This document shows, in pieces, positions 1-7,608 of a stretch of 64,000 nucleotides of DNA. The stretch covers positions 4,603 to 68,602 of the forward strand of contig DASXAM010000088.1 of NCBI GenBank assembly GCA_036404275.1, written 5' to 3'. The translations under genes and the position numbers were made by a program. The notes under the pieces are model-generated. The model saw nothing but the letters and a program-made list of their open reading frames with translations. It was not told the DNA's origin and searched no databases. The first letter of the stretch is position 1, and the number at the start of each line of letters is the position of its first letter. The stretch comes from AP-15 sp036404275 (GTDB lineage: Bacteria > Pseudomonadota > Alphaproteobacteria > ATCC43930 > CGMCC-115725).

Positions 1-61
1 GCTGGCCGACGGCAAAGCGCTCGTCCACACCGAGCCCGTCCGGATCGAAGACATCGTTCAT
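1..61 (-). CDS. N-terminal fragment of an unidentified protein (gene runs off the window start)
   Basis: An ATG on the minus strand at 61-59 opens a frame that continues past the window edge. It is preceded by a good ribosome binding site (GAGGTGAAG). Only about 20 residues are visible (MNDVFDPDGLGVDERFAVGQ). The ERFAVGQ stretch is reminiscent of the start of xanthine-dehydrogenase/CoxL-type large subunits, but this is too short to rely on. The gene is divergent from tatB, with about 240 bp between the two starts. Nothing else in the 62-303 interval was recognised. A plus-strand reading frame also crosses this stretch, so the call is tentative. Confidence 0.4.
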   Translation of the reverse strand, partial: MNDVFDPDGLGVDERFAVGQ

Positions 62-303
62 TCTTCACCTCGCTCTTTTTTGCACGCTGCCGACCGGTCG
101 GCGGGGCGGAGTATAGCCGACGCCGCCCGGCGCATATCGCTCGTCCGGCTCCGGCCCCCGGAGCGGCCTGCACCCGCCGCACCGTCGGACGTTTGCAAAA
201 TCTCGCCTTGCGCCCCAGATTGCCGGGCGCGGCCGGTTCTGACATCATCGGAGCACCGGCCCAGGGCGGACAATCAGGTTTTTGGAGGGTTGAACGAGGT
301 CCG

Positions 304-804
304 ATGCTGTTTGATTTGGGTTGGTCGGAATTGCTGCTGATCGGCGTCGTGGCGCTCGTTTTTATCGGGCCGAAGGACCTGCCGAAGGCGCTGCGCGTTG
401 CCGGCTTTTGGGTGCGCAAGGCGCGCACTCTGTCGCGCGAGTTTCAAAGCAGCATCGACCAGATGATCCGCGAAGCCGAGCTCGACGAGATCCGCCAGGA
501 CCTCAAAAAGGCGAGCGAGCTCGACATCGAGCACGAGTTCCGGCAGACGGTCGACCCGACCGGGAGCCTGCAGGAAAGCCTGAAGCCGCCCGAGCTGCCG
601 AATTTCGCCGAGCCCGAGCCGCGGGTGGAACTGCCGGCATCGGACGAGGCGGTCCGGGTCGCGGCCGAAGCGGCGGAGATTGTTCCGCCCGAGCCGCTTT
701 CGCCGCCCGGACCTGACGCCGCCGACCCCGCCGATCCCGAGCCCGCCCCGGCCCCGGCAGCACCGGACGGCGCTGCCCACGACATCGTGCCGCCCAAGCC
801 GTAG
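304..804 (+). CDS. tatB: Sec-independent protein translocase subunit TatB
   Basis: 166 residues. TatB partners TatC in recognising twin-arginine signal peptides at the inner membrane. The N-terminus is a single membrane helix with the family features: SELLLIG, the FIGPKDLPKALR hinge, then an amphipathic helix and a charged helical region to about residue 85. The last 70 residues are a Pro/Ala/Glu-rich tail, common in alphaproteobacterial TatB. The ATG at 304 has GAGG four bases upstream and places the conserved LFDLGWSELL at the extreme N-terminus; longer upstream frames would bury it. tatC follows after 9 bp. No tatA precedes it here, whereas related genomes often have tatA directly upstream. 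Confidence 0.93.
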   Translation: MLFDLGWSELLLIGVVALVFIGPKDLPKALRVAGFWVRKARTLSREFQSSIDQMIREAELDEIRQDLKKASELDIEHEFRQTVDPTGSLQESLKPPELPNFAEPEPRVELPASDEAVRVAAEAAEIVPPEPLSPPGPDAADPADPEPAPAPAAPDGAAHDIVPPKP

Positions 805-813
805 GGGTTCGCG

Positions 814-1650
814 ATGGCGGAGGAGGAGGACCGGGAGGCCGAGCTCGAAGCCGGCCGAATGCCGCTTCTCGATCACCTGATCGAATTGCGCAATCGGTTG
901 ATGTGGGCAATCGGCGCGATCATGATCGCGTTCCTGGTCTGCTACCAGTTCAAGTTCCGCATCTACGGCTTTCTGGTCCATCCGCTCGCGCTGATCTTTC
1001 ATGGGCAGACCGGGCGGCACCTGATCTATACGGGCCTGACCGAAGCCTTTTTCACCTATGTCAAAGTGTCCTTCTGGGCGGCGTTGTTTCTCGCCTTTCC
1101 GGTCGTGGCGGTGCAGATCTGGAAGTTCGTCGCGCCGGGCCTCTACAAGACCGAACGGCGGGCCTTCTACCCCTACCTTTTTGCCACGCCGGTATTGTTC
1201 GCGATGGGCGCGTCACTCGCCTATTTTGTCGTGATTCCCTATGCGTGGCGGTTTTTTGTCAGTTTCGAATCGCCGGGCGGCCCGGGCACCCTGCCGATCG
1301 TGCTCGAAGCCAAGGTCAACGAATATTTGTCGCTGGTGATGACCCTGCTGTTCGCCTTCGGCGTGGCGTTCCAGCTGCCGGTCTTGCTGACCTTGATGGC
1401 GCGGGTCGGGCTCGTCAGCTCAGCGGGGCTGGCCTCCAAGCGGCGCTACGCGATCGTCATCATGTTCATCGTCGCCGCGGTGCTGACCCCACCCGACATC
1501 ATCAGCCAGACGAGCCTCGCGATCCCGTTGATCGTGCTGTTCGAGGCCTCGATCATATCCTGCCGCATGGTCGAAAAAGCCCGTGCCAAACGCGAGGCCG
1601 AAGAGGAGGCCGAGCTTACTGGCAAAGCCAAGCCCGCCGCCGGCGAATAG
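814..1650 (+). CDS. tatC: Sec-independent protein translocase subunit TatC
   Basis: 278 residues, usual length for TatC. The polytopic core of the twin-arginine translocase docks signal peptides. The N-terminal cytoplasmic MPLLDHLIELRNRL segment is the hallmark of the family, and six hydrophobic helices follow; the conserved FxxY/KxxFWxALFLAFPVV and LTPPDIISQ regions are present. The C-terminus is a Lys/Glu/Ala-rich tail. It begins 9 bp after tatB, so the two are almost certainly co-transcribed and co-translated. Substrates in this window that look Tat-dependent include the ABC binding protein (7609-8676) and perhaps the aldo-keto reductase (46043-46984). Confidence 0.96.
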   Translation: MAEEEDREAELEAGRMPLLDHLIELRNRLMWAIGAIMIAFLVCYQFKFRIYGFLVHPLALIFHGQTGRHLIYTGLTEAFFTYVKVSFWAALFLAFPVVAVQIWKFVAPGLYKTERRAFYPYLFATPVLFAMGASLAYFVVIPYAWRFFVSFESPGGPGTLPIVLEAKVNEYLSLVMTLLFAFGVAFQLPVLLTLMARVGLVSSAGLASKRRYAIVIMFIVAAVLTPPDIISQTSLAIPLIVLFEASIISCRMVEKARAKREAEEEAELTGKAKPAAGE

Positions 1651-1701
1651 CCGCCGGACGCATGGACGGGCTCATCGTGGCCCGCTATATGCGATGCGAC
1701 G

Positions 1702-2997
1702 ATGCACGATCTGAGATGGATCCGGGACCACCCCGAGGAGCTCGACCGCGGCTTGGCGCGGCGGGGGCTTTCTGCCGCCGCGGCGAATATCCTCGCGCTC
1801 GACAGCAGCTGGCGTGCCGCTGAGACGCGGGCGCAGGAGGCACAGGCACGGCGCAACCGCCTCGGCCGCGAGATCGGCGCCGCCAAGAGCCGTGGCGAGG
1901 ATGCCGAACCCTTGCTGCGGCAGGCCGCGGCCGACCGCGAGGCCGAAGCGGGTGCCGCCGCCGAAGCCGTCCGGTTGCGGGCCGACATCGACAAAATCCT
2001 GGCCGGGCTCCCCAACCTGCCGGACGATGATGTGCCGGACGGCCCCGACGAGAGCGCCAATCGCGAGCTGCGCCGCGTCGGCGACCCGCCACGGTTCCCC
2101 CCGGATTGGGATTCGGGAGTCGCTCCGTTGCCGCACGAGGCGATTGGCGAGCGGTTGGGCATGATGGATTTCGCCCGTGCCGCGAAGCTCTCCGGTGCGC
2201 GGTTTGTGGTGCTGAAAGGTGCGCTCGCCCGTCTCGAACGCGCGCTGGCGCAATTCATGCTGGATCTGCATACGACCGAATTCGGTTATCTCGAGGTATC
2301 GCCGCCATTTTTGGTCCGCGACACGGCCCTCTACGGTGCCGCGCAACTGCCGAAATTCGCCGAAGATCTGTTCCGCACCACCGACGGCTATTGGCTGATC
2401 CCGACCGCCGAGGTGCCGCTGACCAATCTCGTTGCCGGCGAGATCCTCGACGAGGCGGCATTGCCGCTGCGCTTTGCCGCCTGGACGCCGTGCTTCCGGT
2501 CCGAAGCCGGGGCGGCGGGCAAGGACACCCGCGGGATGATCCGCCAGCACCAGTTTATGAAGGTCGAGCTGGTGTCGATCACCCGGCCCGAAGATTCGCC
2601 CGCCGAGCACGAACGGATGACGCATTGCGCCGAGGAGGTGCTGAAGCGGCTGGGGCTCGCCTACCGGGTCGTCGTGCTGTCGACCGGGGACATGGGATTT
2701 GCCGCCCAAAAAACCTATGACATCGAGGTCTGGCTGCCGGGCCAGAACGCATATCGCGAGATTTCGAGCTGCTCGAATTGCGGCCCATTCCAGGCCCGGC
2801 GCATGCAGGCGCGCTATCGCCCGGCCGCCGGCCGCGGGACCGCGCCAGTGCACACTCTGAACGGCTCGGGTCTTGCCGTCGGCCGCACGTTGATCGCGAT
2901 TCTCGAAAACTTCCAGCGCGCAGACGGGAGCGTGTCGGTGCCGCCGGCGCTGCAGCCTTACATGGGCGGCCTCGAGGTCATCGCCGCACATGGCTGA
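1702..2997 (+). CDS. serS: Serine-tRNA ligase
   Basis: 431 residues. Charges tRNA-Ser in the cytoplasm. Residues 1-100 form the long antiparallel coiled-coil tRNA arm, rich in Ala/Arg/Glu. The class II catalytic core follows, with motif 2 around FRSEAGAAGKDTRG and the RQHQF strand, and motif 3 GSGLAVGRTLIAILEN near the C-terminus. The ATG at 1702 gives the canonical MHDLRWIRD start. The stop overlaps the next gene by 8 bp, indicating translational coupling to pcm. The surE gene commonly found between serS and pcm is absent. Confidence 0.96.
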   Translation: MHDLRWIRDHPEELDRGLARRGLSAAAANILALDSSWRAAETRAQEAQARRNRLGREIGAAKSRGEDAEPLLRQAAADREAEAGAAAEAVRLRADIDKILAGLPNLPDDDVPDGPDESANRELRRVGDPPRFPPDWDSGVAPLPHEAIGERLGMMDFARAAKLSGARFVVLKGALARLERALAQFMLDLHTTEFGYLEVSPPFLVRDTALYGAAQLPKFAEDLFRTTDGYWLIPTAEVPLTNLVAGEILDEAALPLRFAAWTPCFRSEAGAAGKDTRGMIRQHQFMKVELVSITRPEDSPAEHERMTHCAEEVLKRLGLAYRVVVLSTGDMGFAAQKTYDIEVWLPGQNAYREISSCSNCGPFQARRMQARYRPAAGRGTAPVHTLNGSGLAVGRTLIAILENFQRADGSVSVPPALQPYMGGLEVIAAHG

Positions 2998-3664
2998 AGC
3001 CGTCGCCGAACCCGGTTTCGTGCAGAAAAAGCTGCGGCTCCTGATGGAGCTGCGCCGCGCCGGGCTCGGCGACCCGCGCGTTTTGGGCGCGATTGAAAAA
3101 ACGCCGCGCGAGCGGTTTGTGCCGGCGCAATTCGTCGACCGGGCTTACGACAATATCGCGCTGCCGATCGGCGAGGGGCAGACGGTCAGCCAGCCTTATG
3201 TCGTCGCGTTGATGACCGAAGGTCTGCTGCTCGGCGAGCGGACCAACACAATCGAAATCGGCACCGGCTCGGGCTATCAAACCGCGGTTCTGGCGCGGCT
3301 CTGCCGCCGGGTGTTCTCGATCGAGCGGCATCGAGGCTTGGCGGTTGCGGCTGAGCATCGCTTTGCCGAGCTGCGGCTCCGGAACATCGTATGCCGCGTC
3401 GGCGACGGCTACCGGGGCTGGCCCGAGCAATTGCCATACGACCGGGTTATCGTTACCGCCGCGGCTCCCGACATTCCGGCGGCGCTGGTCGACGGGTTGG
3501 CGCCGGGCGGTGTGCTGGTGGTGCCGGTCGGCGACGAGCACCGCGACCAGACGCTGCTGCGAATCCGCCGCGACGAGAGCGGGGTCCAGACCGAGGAGCT
3601 CGGCCGGGTGCGGTTTGTCCCGCTGGTTGCCGGATTGCCGGGGCGAGCGAAGACAAAGGCTTGA
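2990..3664 (+). CDS. pcm: Protein-L-isoaspartate O-methyltransferase
   Basis: 224 residues. Uses S-adenosylmethionine to methylate L-isoaspartyl residues in damaged proteins, starting their repair. The Rossmann methyltransferase core has the motif I glycine loop GTGSGYQTAVLA at about 91-102. The PCMT-specific GQTVSQPYVVALM substrate segment is at about 64-76. The start overlaps the serS stop by 8 bp. The next gene encodes an NlpD-like lipoprotein, matching the surE-pcm-nlpD association known from other proteobacteria, minus surE. Confidence 0.94.
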   Translation: MAEAVAEPGFVQKKLRLLMELRRAGLGDPRVLGAIEKTPRERFVPAQFVDRAYDNIALPIGEGQTVSQPYVVALMTEGLLLGERTNTIEIGTGSGYQTAVLARLCRRVFSIERHRGLAVAAEHRFAELRLRNIVCRVGDGYRGWPEQLPYDRVIVTAAAPDIPAALVDGLAPGGVLVVPVGDEHRDQTLLRIRRDESGVQTEELGRVRFVPLVAGLPGRAKTKA

Positions 3665-3732
3665 CACGATTTAGCGCGGGAGTACCAAATAGCGTTGTTG
3701 CTTGCGCGTCGGGGGGCGTGCAGGGGGGCCGG

Positions 3733-4845
3733 ATGGCACGAGAGAGAGGCGCAGGACACGGTATCGCCGCCGCCGCAGGTGTCGCGTTTATCGGATTTCT
3801 GACGGGTTGCGGCATGCGGCCAGGCGGACCGGCGCCCCTGGTCGATGGCGGACCCCCACCGGAGCCGCCGTCGGTCACGATAACGGTCGAGCCGGGCCAG
3901 ACACTGTCCCGGATTGCGCTCGACCATCATGTGCCGATGCAGGCAATCGCCGAAGCCAATCACCTGTCGCCGCCCTATCGGATCATCGCTGGCGCCACCT
4001 TGGTCATTCCGGGCGCAGGCGCCGTCGCCGCCTTGGGTCCGCCAAACGCGCCGCCGCTGCCGCCAGCGGCGGCTGCGCCGCCTCCGGCACCGGTCGCCGT
4101 GGCCGAATTGCCGTCGCCAAAGCCGACGCCGGCCCTACCGCCGCCGCGGCACCCTGTTACGCTCCCATCCCGTCCTTCCGACGCCGCGGCGGACCGGCCG
4201 ATTCCGCTTGACCGACCGGCACCACCGCCAATCGCAAAACCCGAGCCCGCACCGCCGACACAATCGGCGACCCTCTCCCCGCCGCCTGCTGCTTCCCACT
4301 CCACAACGCCGGCTCCAGCATCTGTCAAATCTGCAACACCAGCCCCGGCGAATGGGCGTGGGGCGTCACACGAAAAATCCGTCGCGGCGGTGTCGCCTCC
4401 GGGCGTGTCGACCTCGCCGCCGGCGCACGGCAACAGCGCTTTTTTATGGCCGGTGCGCGGCCACGTGCTGGAGGGCTTCGGCTCGGGACCGGGCGGGACC
4501 CATAACGACGGCATCAACATCGCCGCGCCCCGCGGCGCCCCGGTCGAGGCCGCCGATGGCGGGATCGTGGCCTATGCCGGCAACGAGCTGCGCGGCTACG
4601 GCAATCTGATCCTGGTCAAGCATCCCAATGGCTGGATCACCGCCTACGCCCATTGCGACATGATGCTGGTCAAGCCCGGGCAAAAGGTGGCCAAGGGCCA
4701 AGTCATTGCCCGCGTCGGTGCGACCGGCAATGTCGGCGAGCCGCAGCTCCATTTCGAGCTGCGCCGCGGCAATAAGCCGGTTGACCCGCGCGAATATCTC
4801 TCGCCGCTGCCGACCGCCGCAAGAAAGGACACCGATCCCGGCTGA
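3733..4845 (+). CDS. NlpD-like LysM/M23-fold lipoprotein, probably catalytically inactive
   Basis: 370 residues. The N-terminus carries a lipobox (LTGC, Cys 26), so the mature protein should be a lipid-anchored envelope lipoprotein. A LysM domain spans about 48-93, followed by a Pro/Ala-rich linker to about 235 and a C-terminal M23/LytM fold containing the NlpD-like ELRGYGNLILVKHPNGW and AYAHCD segments. Zinc ligands look degenerate: the HxxxD position reads NDGIN, and the HxH position reads QLHFEL. In NlpD/EnvC-type proteins such loss marks an amidase activator rather than an endopeptidase, so a cell-separation role is inferred. The ATG at 3733 has a GGGG-rich site upstream and directly precedes the signal peptide; it lies 68 bp after pcm. 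Confidence 0.85.
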   Translation: MARERGAGHGIAAAAGVAFIGFLTGCGMRPGGPAPLVDGGPPPEPPSVTITVEPGQTLSRIALDHHVPMQAIAEANHLSPPYRIIAGATLVIPGAGAVAALGPPNAPPLPPAAAAPPPAPVAVAELPSPKPTPALPPPRHPVTLPSRPSDAAADRPIPLDRPAPPPIAKPEPAPPTQSATLSPPPAASHSTTPAPASVKSATPAPANGRGASHEKSVAAVSPPGVSTSPPAHGNSAFLWPVRGHVLEGFGSGPGGTHNDGINIAAPRGAPVEAADGGIVAYAGNELRGYGNLILVKHPNGWITAYAHCDMMLVKPGQKVAKGQVIARVGATGNVGEPQLHFELRRGNKPVDPREYLSPLPTAARKDTDPG

Positions 4846-5028
4846 CCCGGGATGTGCTCGGAATCTTGCTCGACCAGCTTATTGTCGCATTTGTGGTCTC
4901 TTCGCGAGAGTAGTTGTTGCAGGAACGGTATCGCGCACCGGCGTTCGCCCGAGCGGGCGCAACCGGCCTCCCGCGATATCCCCTATGCTGCTATGATCGT
5001 CTTGCCCGGCGAACAAGGAGAGCGCGTC

Positions 5029-6273
5029 ATGTCCGAATACGGCAGCGAGGCGGTGCGGGGAGTGGCGTGGCCGTCGAACGGGCTGAGCCAGGTGCCATTC
5101 CGGCTCTACACCGATGCCGAGCAATACCGGCTCGAGCAGGAGCGGATTTTTCACGGCCCGGCCTGGAGCTTTTTGTGCCTGACCGCCGAGATCCCCGAGC
5201 CCGGCGATTGGGTGGCGACAACCGTCGGCGAGACCGCGGTGGTGGTGACCCGCGACGCCGCGGGGGTGATCAACGCCTTCCCCAATCGCTGCGCCCATCG
5301 CGGCAATCTGCTCTGCCTCGAGCGCAAAGGGCGCGGCAACGAGATCAAATGCATCTATCACGGCTGGACCTATGACCTCGCCGGCCGGTTGACCGGGGTC
5401 GCCTTCGAACGCGGCGTCAAGCGCCAGGGCGGGATGCCGCCCGAGTTCCGCAAGGACGAGCACGATTTGCCGCGGCTCCGCGTGGCCGAGCTGGTCGGCC
5501 TCGTCTTCGGCACGTTCAGCGACAAGACCCCCGATCTCGAAACCTATCTCGGCGCGCCGGTCGTCGGCGGCATCCGCCGCGTGCTGAACCGCAAGGCGCA
5601 CATCCTGGGCCGCAGCACGCAGGTGTTGCCGAACAATTGGAAGCTCTACGCCGAGAACACCAAGGACACCTATCACGCCAGCATCCTGCACGCCTTTCTG
5701 ACGACATTTCGGATCAACCGCTTGAGCATGCCGGGCGGCATCCATATCGACGACAGCGGCGGCCACCATTTCAGCCAGGCAAAGCTCGACTATGCTGCCG
5801 AGGACGCCGATTACCGGCGCGAGGGGCTGCGCTCGGATATGGAGATGCGGCTCGAAGACCCCTCGGTCGTCGAATCGGTGGACGAATACGGCGACCAGGT
5901 CTCGGTGCAAATCCTGACGATCTTTCCGAACATGATCCTGCAGCAGATCCGGAACTCGATCGCGGTCCGGGTGGTCCAGCCGCGCGGTCTCGAAAAGACC
6001 GAGCTCGAATGGATTCATTTGGGCTTTGAGGATGACGACGAGGCCATGACCGAGCGCCGGGTGCGCCAGGGCAATCTCGTCGGCGCCGCCGGCTACATCT
6101 CGATGGAGGACGGCTGCGTCGGCGGCTTTGTCCAGCGCGCGCTGCGCTTCAACGACGCCGATAGCGGGATCGTCATGATGGGTGGCCATGACGCCCAATC
6201 GCAGCCCTTCCGCTCGAGCGAAGCGGCGATCCGCGGGTTCTGGAAGAAATACCGCGAGCTGATCGGCGATTGA
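5029..6273 (+). CDS. Rieske non-heme iron oxygenase, large (alpha) subunit
   Basis: 414 residues. Catalytic subunit of an aromatic-ring-hydroxylating dioxygenase. The Rieske [2Fe-2S] ligands are visible as Cys88-x-His90 and Cys108-x2-His111. The mononuclear iron site follows, with Asp213, His216 and His221 in NTKDTYHASILH. Length and domain order fit the alpha-subunit family. The ATG at 5029 has AGGAG eight bases upstream; an open frame further upstream carries no domain. The small subunit follows after 7 bp. No ferredoxin or reductase gene is adjacent, so the electron donor must be elsewhere. Substrate cannot be told from sequence alone; benzoate-, anthranilate- and salicylate-type relatives are all possible. 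Confidence 0.93.
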   Translation: MSEYGSEAVRGVAWPSNGLSQVPFRLYTDAEQYRLEQERIFHGPAWSFLCLTAEIPEPGDWVATTVGETAVVVTRDAAGVINAFPNRCAHRGNLLCLERKGRGNEIKCIYHGWTYDLAGRLTGVAFERGVKRQGGMPPEFRKDEHDLPRLRVAELVGLVFGTFSDKTPDLETYLGAPVVGGIRRVLNRKAHILGRSTQVLPNNWKLYAENTKDTYHASILHAFLTTFRINRLSMPGGIHIDDSGGHHFSQAKLDYAAEDADYRREGLRSDMEMRLEDPSVVESVDEYGDQVSVQILTIFPNMILQQIRNSIAVRVVQPRGLEKTELEWIHLGFEDDDEAMTERRVRQGNLVGAAGYISMEDGCVGGFVQRALRFNDADSGIVMMGGHDAQSQPFRSSEAAIRGFWKKYRELIGD

Positions 6274-6280
6274 CGCAGCG

Positions 6281-6754
6281 ATGGACGAGACCGCGCTGCG
6301 CCAAGGTGTGGACGCGCTGATCGCCGCCTATGCCGAATGCATCGACGACGACCGGCTCGAAGAATGGCCGGAGTTCTTTGTCGAGAATTGCCGCTATCTG
6401 ATCACCAGCCGCGAAAGCCACGAGGCGGGCTATCGCCACGGCATCGTCTACGCCGCCTCGAAGGGAATGCTGAAGGACCGGATATTGGCGCTGCGCCGCG
6501 CCAATATTTTCGAGGCGCACCGCTATCGCCACATTATCGGCCCGACCCGGATCGGCCGGGTCGCGGACGGCGTCGCCGAGGTGCGCTCGAACTTTATCGC
6601 GGTCCGCATCATGCATGACGGCGAGATGAGCCTGTTCGCCGCCGGCCGCTATCTCGACCGCATCGACCTGTCGGCGAAACCCTACCGCTTTATCGAGCGT
6701 CTCGTCATCCTCGACAGCCGGAAGATCGACACGCTGTTGGTCATTCCGCTCTGA
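6281..6754 (+). CDS. Ring-hydroxylating dioxygenase, small (beta) subunit
   Basis: 157 residues, typical for the SnoaL/NTF2-fold beta subunits that cap alpha-subunit trimers in Rieske dioxygenases. Recognisable features are the AYAECIDDDRLEEWPEFF N-terminal helix, the central YRHIIGPTRIG strand and the C-terminal KIDTLLVIPL. It sits 7 bp downstream of the alpha subunit in the same operon. The beta subunit is non-catalytic in this family. A stretch of about 115 bp without features separates it from the toxin-antitoxin promoter. Confidence 0.9.
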   Translation: MDETALRQGVDALIAAYAECIDDDRLEEWPEFFVENCRYLITSRESHEAGYRHGIVYAASKGMLKDRILALRRANIFEAHRYRHIIGPTRIGRVADGVAEVRSNFIAVRIMHDGEMSLFAAGRYLDRIDLSAKPYRFIERLVILDSRKIDTLLVIPL

Positions 6755-6870
6755 CTGCCGGCCACTGCGGCTCGGAGCCCGCGCCGAGATCGGCACGACA
6801 TCGGCGTCGGAATGCGGCGCCGGACGGTTGCCCGCCATCGGGAACGCTCCTTGCAGATGGGCGCACATCC

Positions 6871-6904
6871 TTGAAGATTCATGGCTCGTGGGCTACATTG
6901 TAGC
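6871..6904 (+). promoter_or_regulatory. Putative sigma-70 promoter with overlapping palindromic operator of the toxin-antitoxin operon
   Basis: A -35-like TTGAAG at 6871-6876 and a -10-like TACATT at 6894-6899 are separated by exactly 17 bp. A perfect 6-1-6 palindrome, GCTACA-T-TGTAGC (6892-6904), covers the -10 element and ends 16 bp before the antitoxin ATG. Type II antitoxins of the RelB/DinJ class usually repress their own operon by binding such palindromes, so autoregulation is inferred. AGGAGGAG at 6911-6918 is a strong ribosome binding site. Confidence 0.65.
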
Positions 6905-6920
6905 GCACGAAGGAGGAGCC

Positions 6921-7184
6921 ATGGCCGTTAATTCCGTTGTGCGCGCCCGCATCGAAGAGGCGGACAAGGCCGAAGCCAGCGCCGTGCTGGCCGCTATGGG
7001 ACTGACCTTGTCCGATGCTTTCCGCATGCTGGTAAAACGGATTGTCAGGGAGAAGGCCCTGCCGTTCGAGCCGCTGATCCCCAACAAGGAAACGATCGAG
7101 GCGATGAAGGCGGCGCGGCGCGGCGAGCTGACCACCGCAGGGCCGCCCGAAAAACTACTCACCAGCCTGAATGCGGACTGTTAA
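6921..7184 (+). CDS. Type II antitoxin, RelB/DinJ family
   Basis: 87 residues. The N-terminal half (MAVNSVVRARIEEADKAEA, then LAAMGLTLSDAFRMLVKRI) is the ribbon-helix-helix DNA-binding module of RelB/DinJ antitoxins, for dimerisation and operator binding. The acidic/hydrophobic C-terminal part should wrap the toxin. The ATG at 6921 has a near-ideal Shine-Dalgarno sequence. The reading frame overlaps the toxin start by 14 bp, the usual coupling that keeps antitoxin in excess. Expected to neutralise the YafQ-like mRNase encoded next. Confidence 0.88.
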   Translation: MAVNSVVRARIEEADKAEASAVLAAMGLTLSDAFRMLVKRIVREKALPFEPLIPNKETIEAMKAARRGELTTAGPPEKLLTSLNADC

Positions 7185-7452
7185 ATACACCAGCCGCTTT
7201 CGCCGTGACTACAAGCGGGAGAAATCAGGACGCCACGGCAAGCGCCTCGATGCACTGCTGCTCGAAGCGGCCAGCCTGCCGGCCGGGGACGAGCCGTTGC
7301 CACTCCGTTATTTCGACCACCCGCTTACCAGCAAATGGATCGATCATCGCGACTGCCATGTCCGGCCCGACCTGATCCTGATTTACCGGAAACCGGACCC
7401 GATGACGCTCGAGCTCGTCCGGCTCGGCTCCCACAGCGAGCTCGGCCTATAG
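7171..7452 (+). CDS. Type II toxin, YafQ-family mRNA interferase
   Basis: 93 residues, almost exactly the length of E. coli YafQ. RelE-superfamily ribosome-dependent endoribonucleases of this type cut translated mRNA. The YafQ catalytic residues appear intact and at near-identical numbering: His50 in DHPL, His63 and Asp67 in CHVRPD, and His88 in GSHSEL. The ILIYRKPDPMTLELVRLGSH strand matches the family core. It overlaps the antitoxin gene by 14 bp. Because all catalytic residues are kept, an active toxin is likely. Confidence 0.9.
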   Translation: MRTVKYTSRFRRDYKREKSGRHGKRLDALLLEAASLPAGDEPLPLRYFDHPLTSKWIDHRDCHVRPDLILIYRKPDPMTLELVRLGSHSELGL

Positions 7453-7531
7453 CGATGTTGACGGTCTGACGTGGCTTTATGCACGAGCATTTTTTCGTGC
7501 CGGGCGGCGCGGTTTGTCGTCGTAGCCGCGC

Positions 7532-7565
7532 GACCCGCGCTCCCGTGACCGCGGGGGCGCGGGTC
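7532..7565. repeat. Inverted repeat / hairpin upstream of the ABC transporter genes
   Basis: GACCCGCGC (7532-7540) pairs perfectly with GCGCGGGTC (7557-7565). The intervening bases can form a further short CCCG/CGGG stem. It lies between the toxin gene stop and the binding-protein start, 43 bp before that ATG. There is no T-tract, so it may be an mRNA leader structure or a weak terminator for the toxin operon rather than a classical terminator. Confidence 0.45.
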
Positions 7566-7608
7566 GGTATGGTGCGCCGGAACGAAGCAGTGGCGGGGAG
7601 GATATGAC

